Positions 32,200 to 39,036 are shown, counted from the stretch's first letter. The stretch: 40,328 nt of DNA from a virus (IMGVR_UViG_3300049215_000243:1-40328); one strand, 5' to 3'. The notes: generated from the sequence alone by a model not told the origin. Translations and numbers: made by a program.

Positions 32200-34191
32200 T
32201 TATGCGCGACGTTGCGGCAGGGCGGTCTGGTAGCGAACGCCCTGAGCATTAAGCGCGTAGTTTCTGCCACCGTCCGCCTCGCTGTCAAGTTGGCGCGTCA
32301 GGATGGCGTAGGCGCACTCGATCGCCTCGGCGCTCAAGCGTGAGATTCCGGGCTCGGGTTCGGCGGCCCGGCCCATGGGGTATTTGTAGTCGCAGGAGAG
32401 CGCGGCCAGGGTGCGCGGGGCGTCCTTCGCCACGGTCAAGGCGCGCGTGCCCCCGATCGTGGTGCGGATGGGCTCGGCCAGCACGCCGCGGGCGATCGCC
32501 ACGTGCTCGGCGCGGCGCGGGGTCAAGCGCTCCTGCTTGAGCGCGGGCACGAGCGCCACGCGCTGCCAGGAATCATGCAACTCCGCCGGGGCGTAGGAGT
32601 CGAGCCGCGCGCGAAACTCGGGGCGCACCTCGGCCATGATCGCGCGCACCGCATCCAACGTGGGCCCCGAGGCGGCGTAATCGCGCGCGATGTGCCAGTG
32701 CCGGGCGCGCGCGATGAGCACCACGCACACGGTCTCGGAGGCCGAGGCGTTCCAGCACAGGCTAACGCGCTCACCCGCGCGCGGCTCCGGGGCGGGGCCT
32801 ATGTTGGCTTCGCCAAAGTCCGGGTACACCGGTTCTCCCGCAAACATGCGCAAAGCGTAGGCGAGCGCGTTCAGAATGTCCACCTTGCCCTTGGGAAAGT
32901 TGTTCAGCTCCGCCACGAGCTGGGCGTGCGCGCGCTTGCCCCCGATCAAGACCACATCGCCCGCCTTGAAGAAGGGCTGCAGCCCCATGATGAAGGATTC
33001 CTTGTCGCGGTCCTGGGGCGCGCGCAACTCGCGAAGCGGCACGGCCACCCCGCGCTTTAGCATCTCGTAGCGCAGCGGCTGCATCAGGTACTCGTCCAGG
33101 GAGTCCTTCTCCACCCCCACCTCCGCGCAGCGGTGGCGCTCCCAGGTCGCGAAGATATCGGTGCGCATCTCGTCGGGCTTCCAGAAGTAGCCCCCCGACT
33201 CGTGCACGAGGATCTGCGAGCCCAGGCGGGAGACGACCACCTTGCCGGTGCGAGCGGAACTCCCCACGTGCGGGGTCCTCGCCGGGTCGTAGATCGCCTT
33301 TCTCGCAAGCCACGCGGCGGGGGCCACATCGGAGTAGCGCAGCCACTCCTCCTGAAAGGCTTTCGCCTCGCCCTCGTCGACGTTCAGCATGAATTCCTGC
33401 ATGAACTGGCGCACCATGCCGGCGCGCTCGTAGCGGTCGCGCTCGCGGCGGATCCATTCCATGGGGTAGCGCTCCGGCCACCCCGAGCGGGTCTGCGGCG
33501 CATCGATCTCGCCATCGCAGATCGGGAAAGCCGCGCACAACCAGTCCGGGTTGGCCCGTAGCCGCGTCACCAGGCAGTCAGGCGCCCGGGGCGTCTCGGT
33601 CACCCGGACCTTGCGCGCGGTCTTATCGAGCGCCGGGAGCACCTCGGAGTAGAGTTTTCGCATGGTGGCATCCACCGCCTCGGTCGAGCGCACCCGCTCC
33701 AAGTTCTCCACGTCATCCAGATAGGCCCGATCGGGCCGCCGATCCAGATACTTGAACCCGGTTATCTCCTGCTCCCAGCCAGCGCACTCGATTAAGGCGC
33801 CCGAATGAAACCAGATCTTGTTCTCGATGGGCTTTCGCGGCAGGAACTTCGTGCCCCCGAACAACTTCAGCAACTTGTGGTTGGTGCGCGCCTCATAGGC
33901 GATCGCCTCCAGTTTCTGGCACGCCTTGGCGTAGGTCTCCCCAAAAATCACGCAATAGAAGAAATTCCCAAAGGCCGCCTCCATCAGCAAAAACTCCTCC
34001 GCAAGCGTAGTCTTCGCCGCCTCCCGGAACGCCTCGATCAGCACGAACTCCTCCGCACTCCTCCACAAGTCCATGATCGTCACATGAAAGTCCGGGCTCG
34101 CATAAGAGTGCCGGTGCCGAAACAACATCACCGAGCCCAGCGCCCGGTCCCCAGAGATCGCACGCAGTAGCGCCTTGTCCTGTACGCTCAC
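32200..34191 (-). CDS. Terminase large subunit
   Basis: The 663-residue protein starts at a GTG overlapping the HTH gene stop (GTGA). The ATPase half has a divergent Walker A, FREAAKTT (55-62), then FFYCVIFGETYAKACQKLEA, and Walker B RAYLDDVEN (D159-D160). The RNase H-like nuclease half includes YDPARTP, an acidic GVEKDSLDEYL segment and KVDILNALAYAL. After the usual end (about residue 480) there is an extra C-terminal part of roughly 180 residues (from ERVSLCWNASASETVCVVLI), which many terminases lack. Role: ATP-driven DNA packaging and cutting at the portal. Confidence 0.85.
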   Translation of the reverse strand: MSVQDKALLRAISGDRALGSVMLFRHRHSYASPDFHVTIMDLWRSAEEFVLIEAFREAAKTTLAEEFLLMEAAFGNFFYCVIFGETYAKACQKLEAIAYEARTNHKLLKLFGGTKFLPRKPIENKIWFHSGALIECAGWEQEITGFKYLDRRPDRAYLDDVENLERVRSTEAVDATMRKLYSEVLPALDKTARKVRVTETPRAPDCLVTRLRANPDWLCAAFPICDGEIDAPQTRSGWPERYPMEWIRRERDRYERAGMVRQFMQEFMLNVDEGEAKAFQEEWLRYSDVAPAAWLARKAIYDPARTPHVGSSARTGKVVVSRLGSQILVHESGGYFWKPDEMRTDIFATWERHRCAEVGVEKDSLDEYLMQPLRYEMLKRGVAVPLRELRAPQDRDKESFIMGLQPFFKAGDVVLIGGKRAHAQLVAELNNFPKGKVDILNALAYALRMFAGEPVYPDFGEANIGPAPEPRAGERVSLCWNASASETVCVVLIARARHWHIARDYAASGPTLDAVRAIMAEVRPEFRARLDSYAPAELHDSWQRVALVPALKQERLTPRRAEHVAIARGVLAEPIRTTIGGTRALTVAKDAPRTLAALSCDYKYPMGRAAEPEPGISRLSAEAIECAYAILTRQLDSEADGGRNYALNAQGVRYQTALPQRRA

Positions 34192-34373
34192 TTCGCCACC
34201 TCGCGCGCCAGCAACTCCAGCCGGTCCCGACACCCCCTCAACAACAACACCCGAGATACATGCACCTTCACCGTTCGCCACGATATCCCCAACTCCCGCG
34301 CAATCTCCTTGTTGCGCAACCCGCGGCGCAACAGCGCTAACACCTCCTCCTGCCGCCGCGTCATTTCAACCAT
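34188..34373 (-). CDS. LuxR-type HTH protein
   Basis: A 61-residue protein that is almost only a GerE/LuxR C-terminal HTH: RRQEEVLALLRRGLRNKEIA then RELGISWRTVKVHVSRVLLL. No sensor domain is present. Its stop overlaps the terminase GTG, so translation of the two is coupled. It could be a transcription factor for the late operon, binding the repeats just upstream, or a minimal DNA-recognition partner of the large terminase. The first is more usual for the fold. Confidence 0.75.
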   Translation of the reverse strand: MVEMTRRQEEVLALLRRGLRNKEIARELGISWRTVKVHVSRVLLLRGCRDRLELLAREVAK

Positions 34374-34477
34374 AGGCCGATGAGTCTACACCACAAAAAA
34401 GGGTAGGGGGACATGCCGCCGCGGGAAGGAGGGGTGCGCCAACCGTGGCGGGTAGTCCGGGGGGCCGGAGGGGGTCC

Positions 34478-34663
34478 CGGAGTTAGTGAACGCTCACTCC
34501 AGCGCAATGCAAGCGGTTACATCGACTTTACATAATGCACATTATACGAAGTTAGTGAGTGCTATCCATTACGCATCAATGACTTACCGCTAAGACTCAG
34601 TCCAGATTGAAGGAGATTTCTGGAATGCTGCGAGCGCACATGGATCGGAGTTAGCACTCACTA
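34478..34663. repeat. Direct and inverted repeats upstream of terminase operon
   Basis: TAGTGAGTGCTA at 34553-34564 is the exact inverse of TAGCACTCACTA at 34652-34663 (12 bp). CGGAGTTAG occurs at 34478-34486 and 34646-34654, with a variant CGAAGTTAG at 34548. AGTGA-acgc-TCACT makes a small dyad just after 34483, and ATAATG-ca-CATTAT (34532-34545) is a near-perfect palindrome. Repeated half-sites of one motif suggest cooperative protein binding. Confidence 0.7.
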
Positions 34664-34914
34664 CGGCTCGAGAACGCCCGCCCGGGGAGATCGATAAAGG
34701 CGCGGGGGGCTGCTCGGGCATCCACAGCGCCTGTCCCGGCCTGTGCACGCGCGCGAGGTAGGTAGCAACGGCCACGCGCTTACGTGGTATGGGTGGTGCG
34801 ACGCTTCGCGGTGTTGAGCGGGGGTGCGACGCTGCGGCGGTTTTTGGGTTTGGGGTGAGTCGGCAGAAGGTCTGAGGGGTAAGGGCTGGTTCTACAGGTG
34901 TGGACGCTCTTTAT

Positions 34915-34938
34915 ATGCTTCTGCTTCTGCTTCTGCTT
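34915..34938. repeat. Short 6-bp microsatellite (CTTCTG-type)
   Basis: The hexamer GCTTCT/CTGCTT is repeated about four times in a row just outside the end of the replication-organizer-like gene. It lies outside genes, so it can vary in length freely; it might act as spacer between the two repeat fields. Confidence 0.6.
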
Positions 34939-34940
34939 AG

Positions 34941-34977
34941 GTCTACAATAGACGCTGTCTGTCTACGTTTGGTCTAC
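34941..34977. promoter_or_regulatory. GTCTAC site cluster (3' side of replication gene)
   Basis: GTCTA-caa-TAGAC forms a dyad at 34941-34953; further GTCTAC copies lie at 34961-34966 and 34972-34977, overlapping the end of the gene that runs leftward to 34963. The same hexamer, in the other orientation, clusters before the start of this gene. Iterons or operators for its product are plausible. Confidence 0.5.
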
Positions 34978-35412
34978 AGGTTGGTCGTCTGGTTCTTGGT
35001 TGATCGTGACGCTGCCGGCGTTGATCGTAACGGTTTTTTTGTCCTTGGCTCGGTGGGCGGCCGCCCATTTGCGTTTGCGTTCCTTGACTGCTTCTGCGTC
35101 ACGTCGCTCGCGGTATTTCGTGTAGTTAAGCAGTCGCCAGCCGCCCTCGATGGCCTCGACGCGGCGCCCTTCGTAGTCCTTGGTGCGTGAGTATCTGTCT
35201 GGGGAGAGGAAGCAGTCTATGGCCGCCTGGCAGTCCTCGACCGGCACGCGAGCGCGGCTCGCAAGACCAGGAATGGAGGCCCACACGCGCCCCTGCGCGT
35301 CTGCCATGGCGAGCATGCAGATCCACACAAGGCGCGTGCGGTCCGGCTCGCACCACAGCGTTGATTCGGTGATACTGGAGAACAACTTGGTGAAAGACGC
35401 GCCGCTCGACAT
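34963..35412 (-). CDS. Replication-organizer/initiator-like phage protein
   Basis: A 149-residue protein starting MSSGASFTKLFSSITESTLW. It has the pattern F-x-KL-x-SSI-x-ES-x-W, RTRLVWICMLAMADAQGRVW, ASIPGLASRARVPVEDCQAA, GRRVEAIEGGWRLLNYTKYR seen in many phage proteins annotated as replication proteins or replisome organizers (winged-helix N-terminal domain plus basic tail). GGAGG with 8-base spacing fixes the ATG at 35412 rather than 35427. The C-terminus is hydrophilic and charged. Short dyads flank both gene ends. Confidence 0.6.
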   Translation of the reverse strand: MSSGASFTKLFSSITESTLWCEPDRTRLVWICMLAMADAQGRVWASIPGLASRARVPVEDCQAAIDCFLSPDRYSRTKDYEGRRVEAIEGGWRLLNYTKYRERRDAEAVKERKRKWAAAHRAKDKKTVTINAGSVTINQEPDDQPVDQT

Positions 35413-35427
35413 TTTGTGGTCCTCCAT

Positions 35428-35448
35428 GTAGACGTGTAGACAATCTAC
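35428..35448. promoter_or_regulatory. GTAGAC site cluster (5' side of replication gene)
   Basis: GTAGAC at 35428-35433, GTAGAC at 35436-35441, and GTAGA-caa-TCTAC (35436-35448) as a dyad, immediately upstream of the ribosome-binding site of the leftward gene. This position fits an operator for autoregulation or initiator-binding iterons. Confidence 0.5.
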
Positions 35449-35484
35449 TGGATTTCGAGCGGTTTTGCGAGTATTTCCGGGCGA

Positions 35485-35733
35485 TCAGACCGGCTCGTCG
35501 TGCCACCAAGGCGGCTCGTCGTCGTGCCACCAAGGCGGCTCGGATGGCCCTTGGGGCTCCTCTGGTGGCCGCTGGGCGCGTTTGCGGCGCCGGGTGATAC
35601 CTCGGACAGGTTCCGGGCGCGTGTCGTCCCATATTGCCACGTAGGCGTCCGGGATGACCTCGATCCGGGTGATGTTGCCGGCGGCGTCGCGGTGCTGGAT
35701 GACGAGCGGGGTGAGCTGGCCTTGGTCGGTCAT
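35485..35733 (-). CDS. Small protein with duplicated PPWWHD C-terminus
   Basis: An 82-residue protein; ATG overlaps the preceding HTH gene stop (ATGA). The N-terminal beta part (LTPLVIQHRDAAGNITRIEV) is followed by a basic stretch (ITRRRKRAQRPPEE) and a tandem EPPWWHDDEPPWWHDEPV end, created by a short DNA duplication. Aromatic WWH repeats are unusual; function unknown. Confidence 0.55.
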   Translation of the reverse strand: MTDQGQLTPLVIQHRDAAGNITRIEVIPDAYVAIWDDTRPEPVRGITRRRKRAQRPPEEPQGPSEPPWWHDDEPPWWHDEPV

Positions 35734-35969
35734 GGGCGCCGCCGGAATGGGATGCGCTCGAGCCCGGCGAGGTGGCGGTAGTAGGCGAGCATTGCGGCGG
35801 GCATCGGATTCTGCCCGCTCTCCCATGCCTTGACCGTGCGCGCCGAGACGCCCAGGACCGCGGCCATCTCGGTGCGCGTGTGGCCTGCCTGCTCGCGGGA
35901 GGCGCGGGGCTCGGTCAGTCGCTGGTCTCCACGGGCTCTTGCTCCTCGTCTGCGCTCCGCCGCGCTCAC
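35730..35969 (-). CDS. XRE/YdaS-like HTH regulator
   Basis: A 79-residue protein from a GTG at 35969 with GGAG upstream. After a basic N-terminus it has TRTEMAAVLGVSARTVKAWE then SGQNPMPAAMLAYYRHLAGL, a classical HTH with the SARTVKAWESG recognition helix. It is probably a phage transcription regulator. Stop overlaps the next ATG. Longer starts reach into the gene upstream. Confidence 0.65.
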   Translation of the reverse strand: MSAAERRRGARARGDQRLTEPRASREQAGHTRTEMAAVLGVSARTVKAWESGQNPMPAAMLAYYRHLAGLERIPFRRRP

Positions 35970-35974
35970 ATGGG

Positions 35975-36175
35975 CTATCTCCGATTCAAGCGACGGGCCA
36001 GGTATACGTTCACACGCGACCGGCGAAGGCACTCAGCGCGAGAAATGCGAAGAATGCCTTCAGCCCATGCGCGACCGTGGCCGCCGCCGATAGAGGTTGG
36101 CCTGCCGTCCCAAGACATCGCATACTCGCGCCAGATGCGAGCCTGAAAGAGCCGCCCGTGAATGGTGAGGCTCAT
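35975..36175 (-). CDS. Small unknown protein
   Basis: A 66-residue basic protein (MSLTIHGRLFQARIWREYAM ... SRVNVYLARRLNRR). Its ATG overlaps the stop of the 50-residue gene upstream (ATGA), and it ends 6 bases before the HTH start, supporting a genuine operon member. No recognised domain. Confidence 0.5.
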   Translation of the reverse strand: MSLTIHGRLFQARIWREYAMSWDGRPTSIGGGHGRAWAEGILRISRAECLRRSRVNVYLARRLNRR

Positions 36176-36324
36176 GGGCTACCTCGCGGCCTGATGCAGG
36201 CCCAACACGCCTCGCCCAATCGGGGTTTCGTAGCCCCAATCGCCGGGCGCGCCGAAAGCCTTCCGGATGTCCCCCTCCCCTCCACGAGGAGGACTTCTAG
36301 GGCTTGCTGTGTGCGTTTGTTCAT
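36172..36324 (-). CDS. 50-residue protein with CxxC
   Basis: Translation begins MNKRTQQALEVLLVEGRGTS and contains GEACWACIRPRG near the end. Both ends overlap neighbours by ATGA, which strongly suggests a true gene though very short. The CWAC pair could bind metal or form a disulphide. Function unknown. Confidence 0.5.
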   Translation of the reverse strand: MNKRTQQALEVLLVEGRGTSGRLSARPAIGATKPRLGEACWACIRPRGSP

Positions 36325-36734
36325 GTCCGGTCTCCTTGATCGTCATGCTGCCGCACGACCAGCACGCGGTCAGCATGCCGACGCAGATACGCCAGCGTGG
36401 AACCGGATCCGGGCTCCGCGTCCCGCATGCCGTCCGGGGCGAACGTGATCTCCGAGTGCTGCAGGGGGTGCATGCTGCCGGGCTCGTCGTACCGGACCTG
36501 CCCGTCACGCAGTCCGCACGAGTCCACGCTGACGCAGGAGATTCCGCGGCACGCCCTGGTCCACGCGATGCTGGCGGCGAGGATGTCATCCCCGCATGTC
36601 TCGGGGAGATAGCCATTGCAGAGGTTGACCAACCGCGCCTTGACCAGCCCCAGGAGGATCGCGCCCATTTCATCCTTGCTGATTTTCGATTTCCGCCCGA
36701 CGACGCGGCGGACGATATCCAGAGTAGTGGTCAT
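36321..36734 (-). CDS. Unknown early protein
   Basis: A 137-residue protein preceded by AGGAG at 8 bases. A helical N-terminus (TTTLDIVRRVVGRKSKISKD), a Cys-containing middle (RACRGISCVSVDSCGLRDG) and a C-terminal part ending RQHDDQGDRT. Five Cys residues occur between about residue 39 and 73. No family recognised. Confidence 0.55.
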   Translation of the reverse strand: MTTTLDIVRRVVGRKSKISKDEMGAILLGLVKARLVNLCNGYLPETCGDDILAASIAWTRACRGISCVSVDSCGLRDGQVRYDEPGSMHPLQHSEITFAPDGMRDAEPGSGSTLAYLRRHADRVLVVRQHDDQGDRT

Positions 36735-36737
36735 GAT

Positions 36738-36935
36738 CTAGCTCCTCTCGGCAGTGACCGTCACGCCGCGCAGGCCGCCGCAATCGCTGTAGATGCTGCT
36801 GCGCGCGCGCATCGAGAGCGGCGGGACGATCCATACCTTGCGTTGCGGGTCCCACCGGCCGCCGAGGCTCTTGATCGCGTCACGGATGGGGTAGGTGTTG
36901 CCGGACCAGACGGTGGTGGACTTGTAGATGTTCAT
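36738..36935 (-). CDS. Small HARP/DUF5710-like protein
   Basis: A 65-residue protein with NTYPIRDAIKSLGGRWDPQR then KVWIVP: the pattern of an alpha/beta unit in which a helix precedes G-(G/A)-R-W-D-x-x-x-K-x-W. Similar units occur in DUF5710 and in HARP-type domains of phage and eukaryotic annealing helicases. GAGGAG lies before the ATG. It is the first gene after the promoter at 37.0 kb. DNA-related function is possible. Confidence 0.55.
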   Translation of the reverse strand: MNIYKSTTVWSGNTYPIRDAIKSLGGRWDPQRKVWIVPPLSMRARSSIYSDCGGLRGVTVTAERS

Positions 36936-36975
36936 TTTGGGCTCCTCGCTCGGATCAACTGCCGGGCATCAGTGT

Positions 36976-37028
36976 GCTGTGATATACAGCGTGGAGACAG
37001 TATAGGGCATATTATGACCATACGTCAA
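36976..37028 (-). promoter_or_regulatory. Leftward sigma-70 promoter with operator-like dyad
   Basis: On the minus strand TTGACG (37023-37028) and TATACT (36999-37004) are 18 bases apart, both 5 of 6 matches to consensus. Just downstream of the -10 lies GCTGT-gatat-ACAGC (36976-36990), a symmetric site placed where a repressor would block elongation. It would drive the genes from 36935 leftward. Confidence 0.6.
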
Positions 37029-37085
37029 TTACCGTTCGTCAGTTGGTCAGTGGCACAAAATGTCCCTAGAATCAGGGGCGTTTCA

Positions 37086-37373
37086 TCAGGCGGGATGCCC
37101 TCGCAGGACAATCAGCAGCTCGTCCACCGTGCGCACGATATCGACCTGACCGTGCCAATCCCTGTGAAAGCGGATCTGGTCGGGCGTGAGGACCGCGGAG
37201 CCGCTCGATTTCACCTCGATCAACAGATTGCGCCGGCCCCAGCGAGACGCCTGCCCGATCAGGAGGTCGGGGACGCCTTCGCCTACCCGGGCGAGCGAGC
37301 GCACCGTGCAGCCCATCCGCTCGGCGACCGCGACGAGCTCCGCCTGGTTCGCGTCTACGCGGGCCGCCCTCAC
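37086..37373 (-). CDS. VRR-NUC-like PD-(D/E)XK nuclease
   Basis: About 95 residues from a GTG at 37373 (or 107 from a GTG at 37409; neither has a clear ribosome-binding site). Motifs: ARVGEGVPDLLIG with the metal-binding Asp, and RNLLIEVKSSGSAVLTPDQI with E-V-K, followed by RFHRDWHG. This is the core of stand-alone VRR-NUC nucleases of phages, which act on branched or nicked DNA. It is separated from early genes by a promoter on the left and abuts a transposase remnant on the right. Confidence 0.75.
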   Translation of the reverse strand: MRAARVDANQAELVAVAERMGCTVRSLARVGEGVPDLLIGQASRWGRRNLLIEVKSSGSAVLTPDQIRFHRDWHGQVDIVRTVDELLIVLRGHPA

Positions 37374-37420
37374 GCTTGCCGCCGCGTCCGTATCCGCACC
37401 GCGTCCCACATGATCATCGC

Positions 37421-37561
37421 GCCGGGGAATACGTGCGTGGCGACGTTCACACCAACACCGTTGAAGGTTACTTTTCGATTCTCAAGCGCGGCATCAACGG
37501 CGTTTTCCATCATGTCAGCCCGCAGCATCTGGGCCGCTACTGCGCTACAGCAACAAACTGA
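37421..37561 (+). pseudogene. IS1595 (ISXO2-like) transposase C-terminal remnant
   Basis: Plus-strand translation gives GEYVRGDVHTNTVEGYFSIL, KRGINGVFHHVSPQHLGRYC. This is the well-known C-terminal block of IS1595-family transposases, with the catalytic Glu in NTVEGYFS. The normal continuation (xEFDFRYN) is replaced by ATATN and a stop, and everything before GEYVRG is lost. No inverted repeats or target duplication are apparent. It is a decayed insertion, located at the border between the VRR-NUC gene and an AT-richer cassette. Confidence 0.8.
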
Positions 37562-37638
37562 AGCCCGATAATCTCCCTTCCCACGGCGCGAATTGCCCCT
37601 AGGATTTCTGCGGTTGTCTTTTCCTCTCGCTCGTCCAT
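37537..37638 (-). CDS. 33-residue small protein of HEPN cassette (tentative)
   Basis: Translation begins MDEREEKTTAEILGAIRAVG and ends FVAVAQ, the end lying within the transposase remnant. It starts 8 bases after the end of the 43-residue gene, on the same strand. The helical, charged start looks protein-like, and the tail may have been altered by the insertion. Low certainty. Confidence 0.3.
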   Translation of the reverse strand: MDEREEKTTAEILGAIRAVGREIIGLQFVAVAQ

Positions 37639-37645
37639 CGCCGTA

Positions 37646-37777
37646 TTAACTTTTCGATTTCTGACGACGCGGTTTCTTCACCTTCACCGGTTCCGGCTGA
37701 GGCTTCGCACCAAGGATGCGTTGAAGCGCGTCCTTGAATGGGATCGGCTTGTGTTCTGGTTTCGGTTCTTTTGCCAT
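37646..37777 (-). CDS. 43-residue Lys/Pro-rich protein coupled to HEPN gene
   Basis: Translation begins MAKEPKPEHKPIPFKDALQR and continues ILGAKPQPEPVKVKKPRRQK. The ATG overlaps the HEPN gene stop (ATGA). The core IPFKDALQRILGA may form a short helix that docks on a partner; both flanks are basic and proline-rich. Similar tiny K/P-rich proteins accompany larger accessory genes elsewhere. A neutralising or regulatory partner of the HEPN protein is an inference. Confidence 0.5.
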   Translation of the reverse strand: MAKEPKPEHKPIPFKDALQRILGAKPQPEPVKVKKPRRQKSKS

Positions 37778-38637
37778 CAGATCACCTTCGCTACTCTCAA
37801 CATGAAAGCGCGAACGGCATCGAATATCTCCTGCGCCTCGTTTTCTTCGTAATGGTATCTAGAATGCATGGTCTCGTTGCGCCATGCCTCCCGGATTCGG
37901 TCCAATAACAAGAGTATCTCCTCGTATCTGGCTCTCCTGAGTTTCTGTCTGTTCTTTAGTTCTGGTGGTTTTGGTTGACCAGGTTTTTTTACAGGATATA
38001 TCTGGTCAATCTTGTTGGACAATTTTCGAATAATATTGCTCCACGTCATACTTAGAGTGACTTTTATCTTGAAGCGTTTCGCAATTCTCTGTAGAGCTAC
38101 ATCAATTGCGCACATCAGATGAAAAACGCTAGCCGTGTAGCGACCGACAGCCATACACTTTGAAGCGTGTTCGATGTCCCATTCAGACTTTGGAAATCGT
38201 TTATAGACGATGGGATCAAATGGTCGCTTGTCCGTCCAATAGTGCACTTGTGTCGATGGGATCTCGAAGCAGACTAGACGTTCAACCTCCCACGTAAGAA
38301 TCCTTCGTAGGGCGCCAGTGATTTCCTCCATGCGCCCACGCAGTTCTGTGTAGTCGTCTCTATGGCGCAGATGCAAGCTGGATTGGCGGGCCGACGCGGC
38401 CGTAATCTCCAATCCGTATTTGAGGGCTTGCTTCCTGATATCGGCAAGGTGTTGGATCGCGTAGCGTCGGCGCTTGCTATCTTGGCCCTTATACTTGTAA
38501 AGATAGGCTAGATTCCGCTCTAACTGGCCAATGAGCAGAATTAATTTACTGCTGTCGAAATTCCGCATTAGCGCCCCCAGGAACCGCCCCAATGGCGTCC
38601 CGGATTGGCCGCACTGGTTCAGGTAGACTAGCCGCAT
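37777..38637 (-). CDS. HEPN-like protein (possible RNase/defence factor)
   Basis: A 286-residue protein. The C-terminal half has the pattern IEHASKCMAVGRYTASVFHL followed by MCAIDVALQRIAKRF, and near the end AWRNETMHSRYHYEENEAQE with R253-N254 and H258, the R-x4-H motif of HEPN domains, then IFDAVRAFMLRVAKV. HEPN proteins with intact R-x4-6-H are often RNases in toxin-antitoxin or abortive-infection systems. Base composition is clearly more AT-rich than neighbouring genes, a sign of recent transfer. The start may instead be the Met at residue 24 (MRNFDSSKL). Confidence 0.65.
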   Translation of the reverse strand: MRLVYLNQCGQSGTPLGRFLGALMRNFDSSKLILLIGQLERNLAYLYKYKGQDSKRRRYAIQHLADIRKQALKYGLEITAASARQSSLHLRHRDDYTELRGRMEEITGALRRILTWEVERLVCFEIPSTQVHYWTDKRPFDPIVYKRFPKSEWDIEHASKCMAVGRYTASVFHLMCAIDVALQRIAKRFKIKVTLSMTWSNIIRKLSNKIDQIYPVKKPGQPKPPELKNRQKLRRARYEEILLLLDRIREAWRNETMHSRYHYEENEAQEIFDAVRAFMLRVAKVI

Positions 38638-38721
38638 AGGCTACCCCTTCCCGTGGGTTTTTCAACTACACTACTCCCCATCACTGTCTCAGCGTCGCGT
38701 TACCGATGACAACCGGATTCG

Positions 38722-39036
38722 TCATCCGAGCCTCGTCGAGCCGTAGCGATAGCCGGGAATCGTGATCTTCCCGGCGATGGCGTAGGGGCCGGGCGCCTTG
38801 ACCACGCGCTCGGGCTGCGGCGCATGGCGCGTGAGGCAGTAGACGGTGCCTTTCGGGCCGGGCAGGCTGACGACGCCACCGTTGACGCTGGTAAGCCGCC
38901 TCAGCGCCGCGCGTATCGCTGGCGTGGGAATGCCGGTAGCGAGGAACAACTTGTAAACGGAGAGTTTGCCCTCGCGCTCCAGTGCGGCGAGGATCGCGCT
39001 GGAGATCGCGGCGAGCTTCACGGGGGAGGGGATCAT
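38722..39036 (-). CDS. Small winged-helix-like regulator
   Basis: A 104-residue protein from ATG 39036 with AAGGAG 7 bases before. ISSAILAALEREGKLSVYKL, FLATGIPTPAIRAALRRLTS and VVSLPGPKGTVYCL give helix-helix-helix-wing order. The C-terminal tail (ITIPGYRYGSTRLG) is basic. Its ATG overlaps the stop of the upstream HTH gene (ATGA), so both regulators come from one mRNA. Confidence 0.65.
   Translation of the reverse strand: MIPSPVKLAAISSAILAALEREGKLSVYKLFLATGIPTPAIRAALRRLTSVNGGVVSLPGPKGTVYCLTRHAPQPERVVKAPGPYAIAGKITIPGYRYGSTRLG

Larger units (their letters stand above)
34374..34962. other. Gene-free region between late operon and replication gene
   Basis: 589 bases without a convincing gene. 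An open frame on the minus strand (34590-34775) has no ribosome-binding site or coding composition. The stretch holds a set of direct and inverted repeats (34478-34663), a GC-rich part, a short CTTCTG-type repeat (34915-34938) and GTCTAC sites (from 34941). It is the only sizeable non-coding gap in the minus-strand half, so it is a good candidate for late promoter, packaging or origin functions. Confidence 0.6.

Noticed and set aside
34590-34775. 61-codon minus-strand frame in the repeat region
   Set aside because: No ribosome-binding site, no coupling with neighbours, and unconvincing composition; region treated as non-coding.
37370-37516. Minus-strand frame of about 48 codons next to VRR-NUC
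   Set aside because: It is antisense to the clear transposase remnant and shows no independent support.
36267-37571. 434-codon plus-strand open frame
   Set aside because: It runs antisense across several small genes, a promoter and the VRR-NUC gene, and it is in a different frame from the transposase remnant; no protein-like motif.
38706-38727. Terminator hairpin at the end of the winged-helix gene
   Set aside because: The dyad (GATGAC/GTCATC) exists but overlaps the stop codon and has no T-run on the relevant side.
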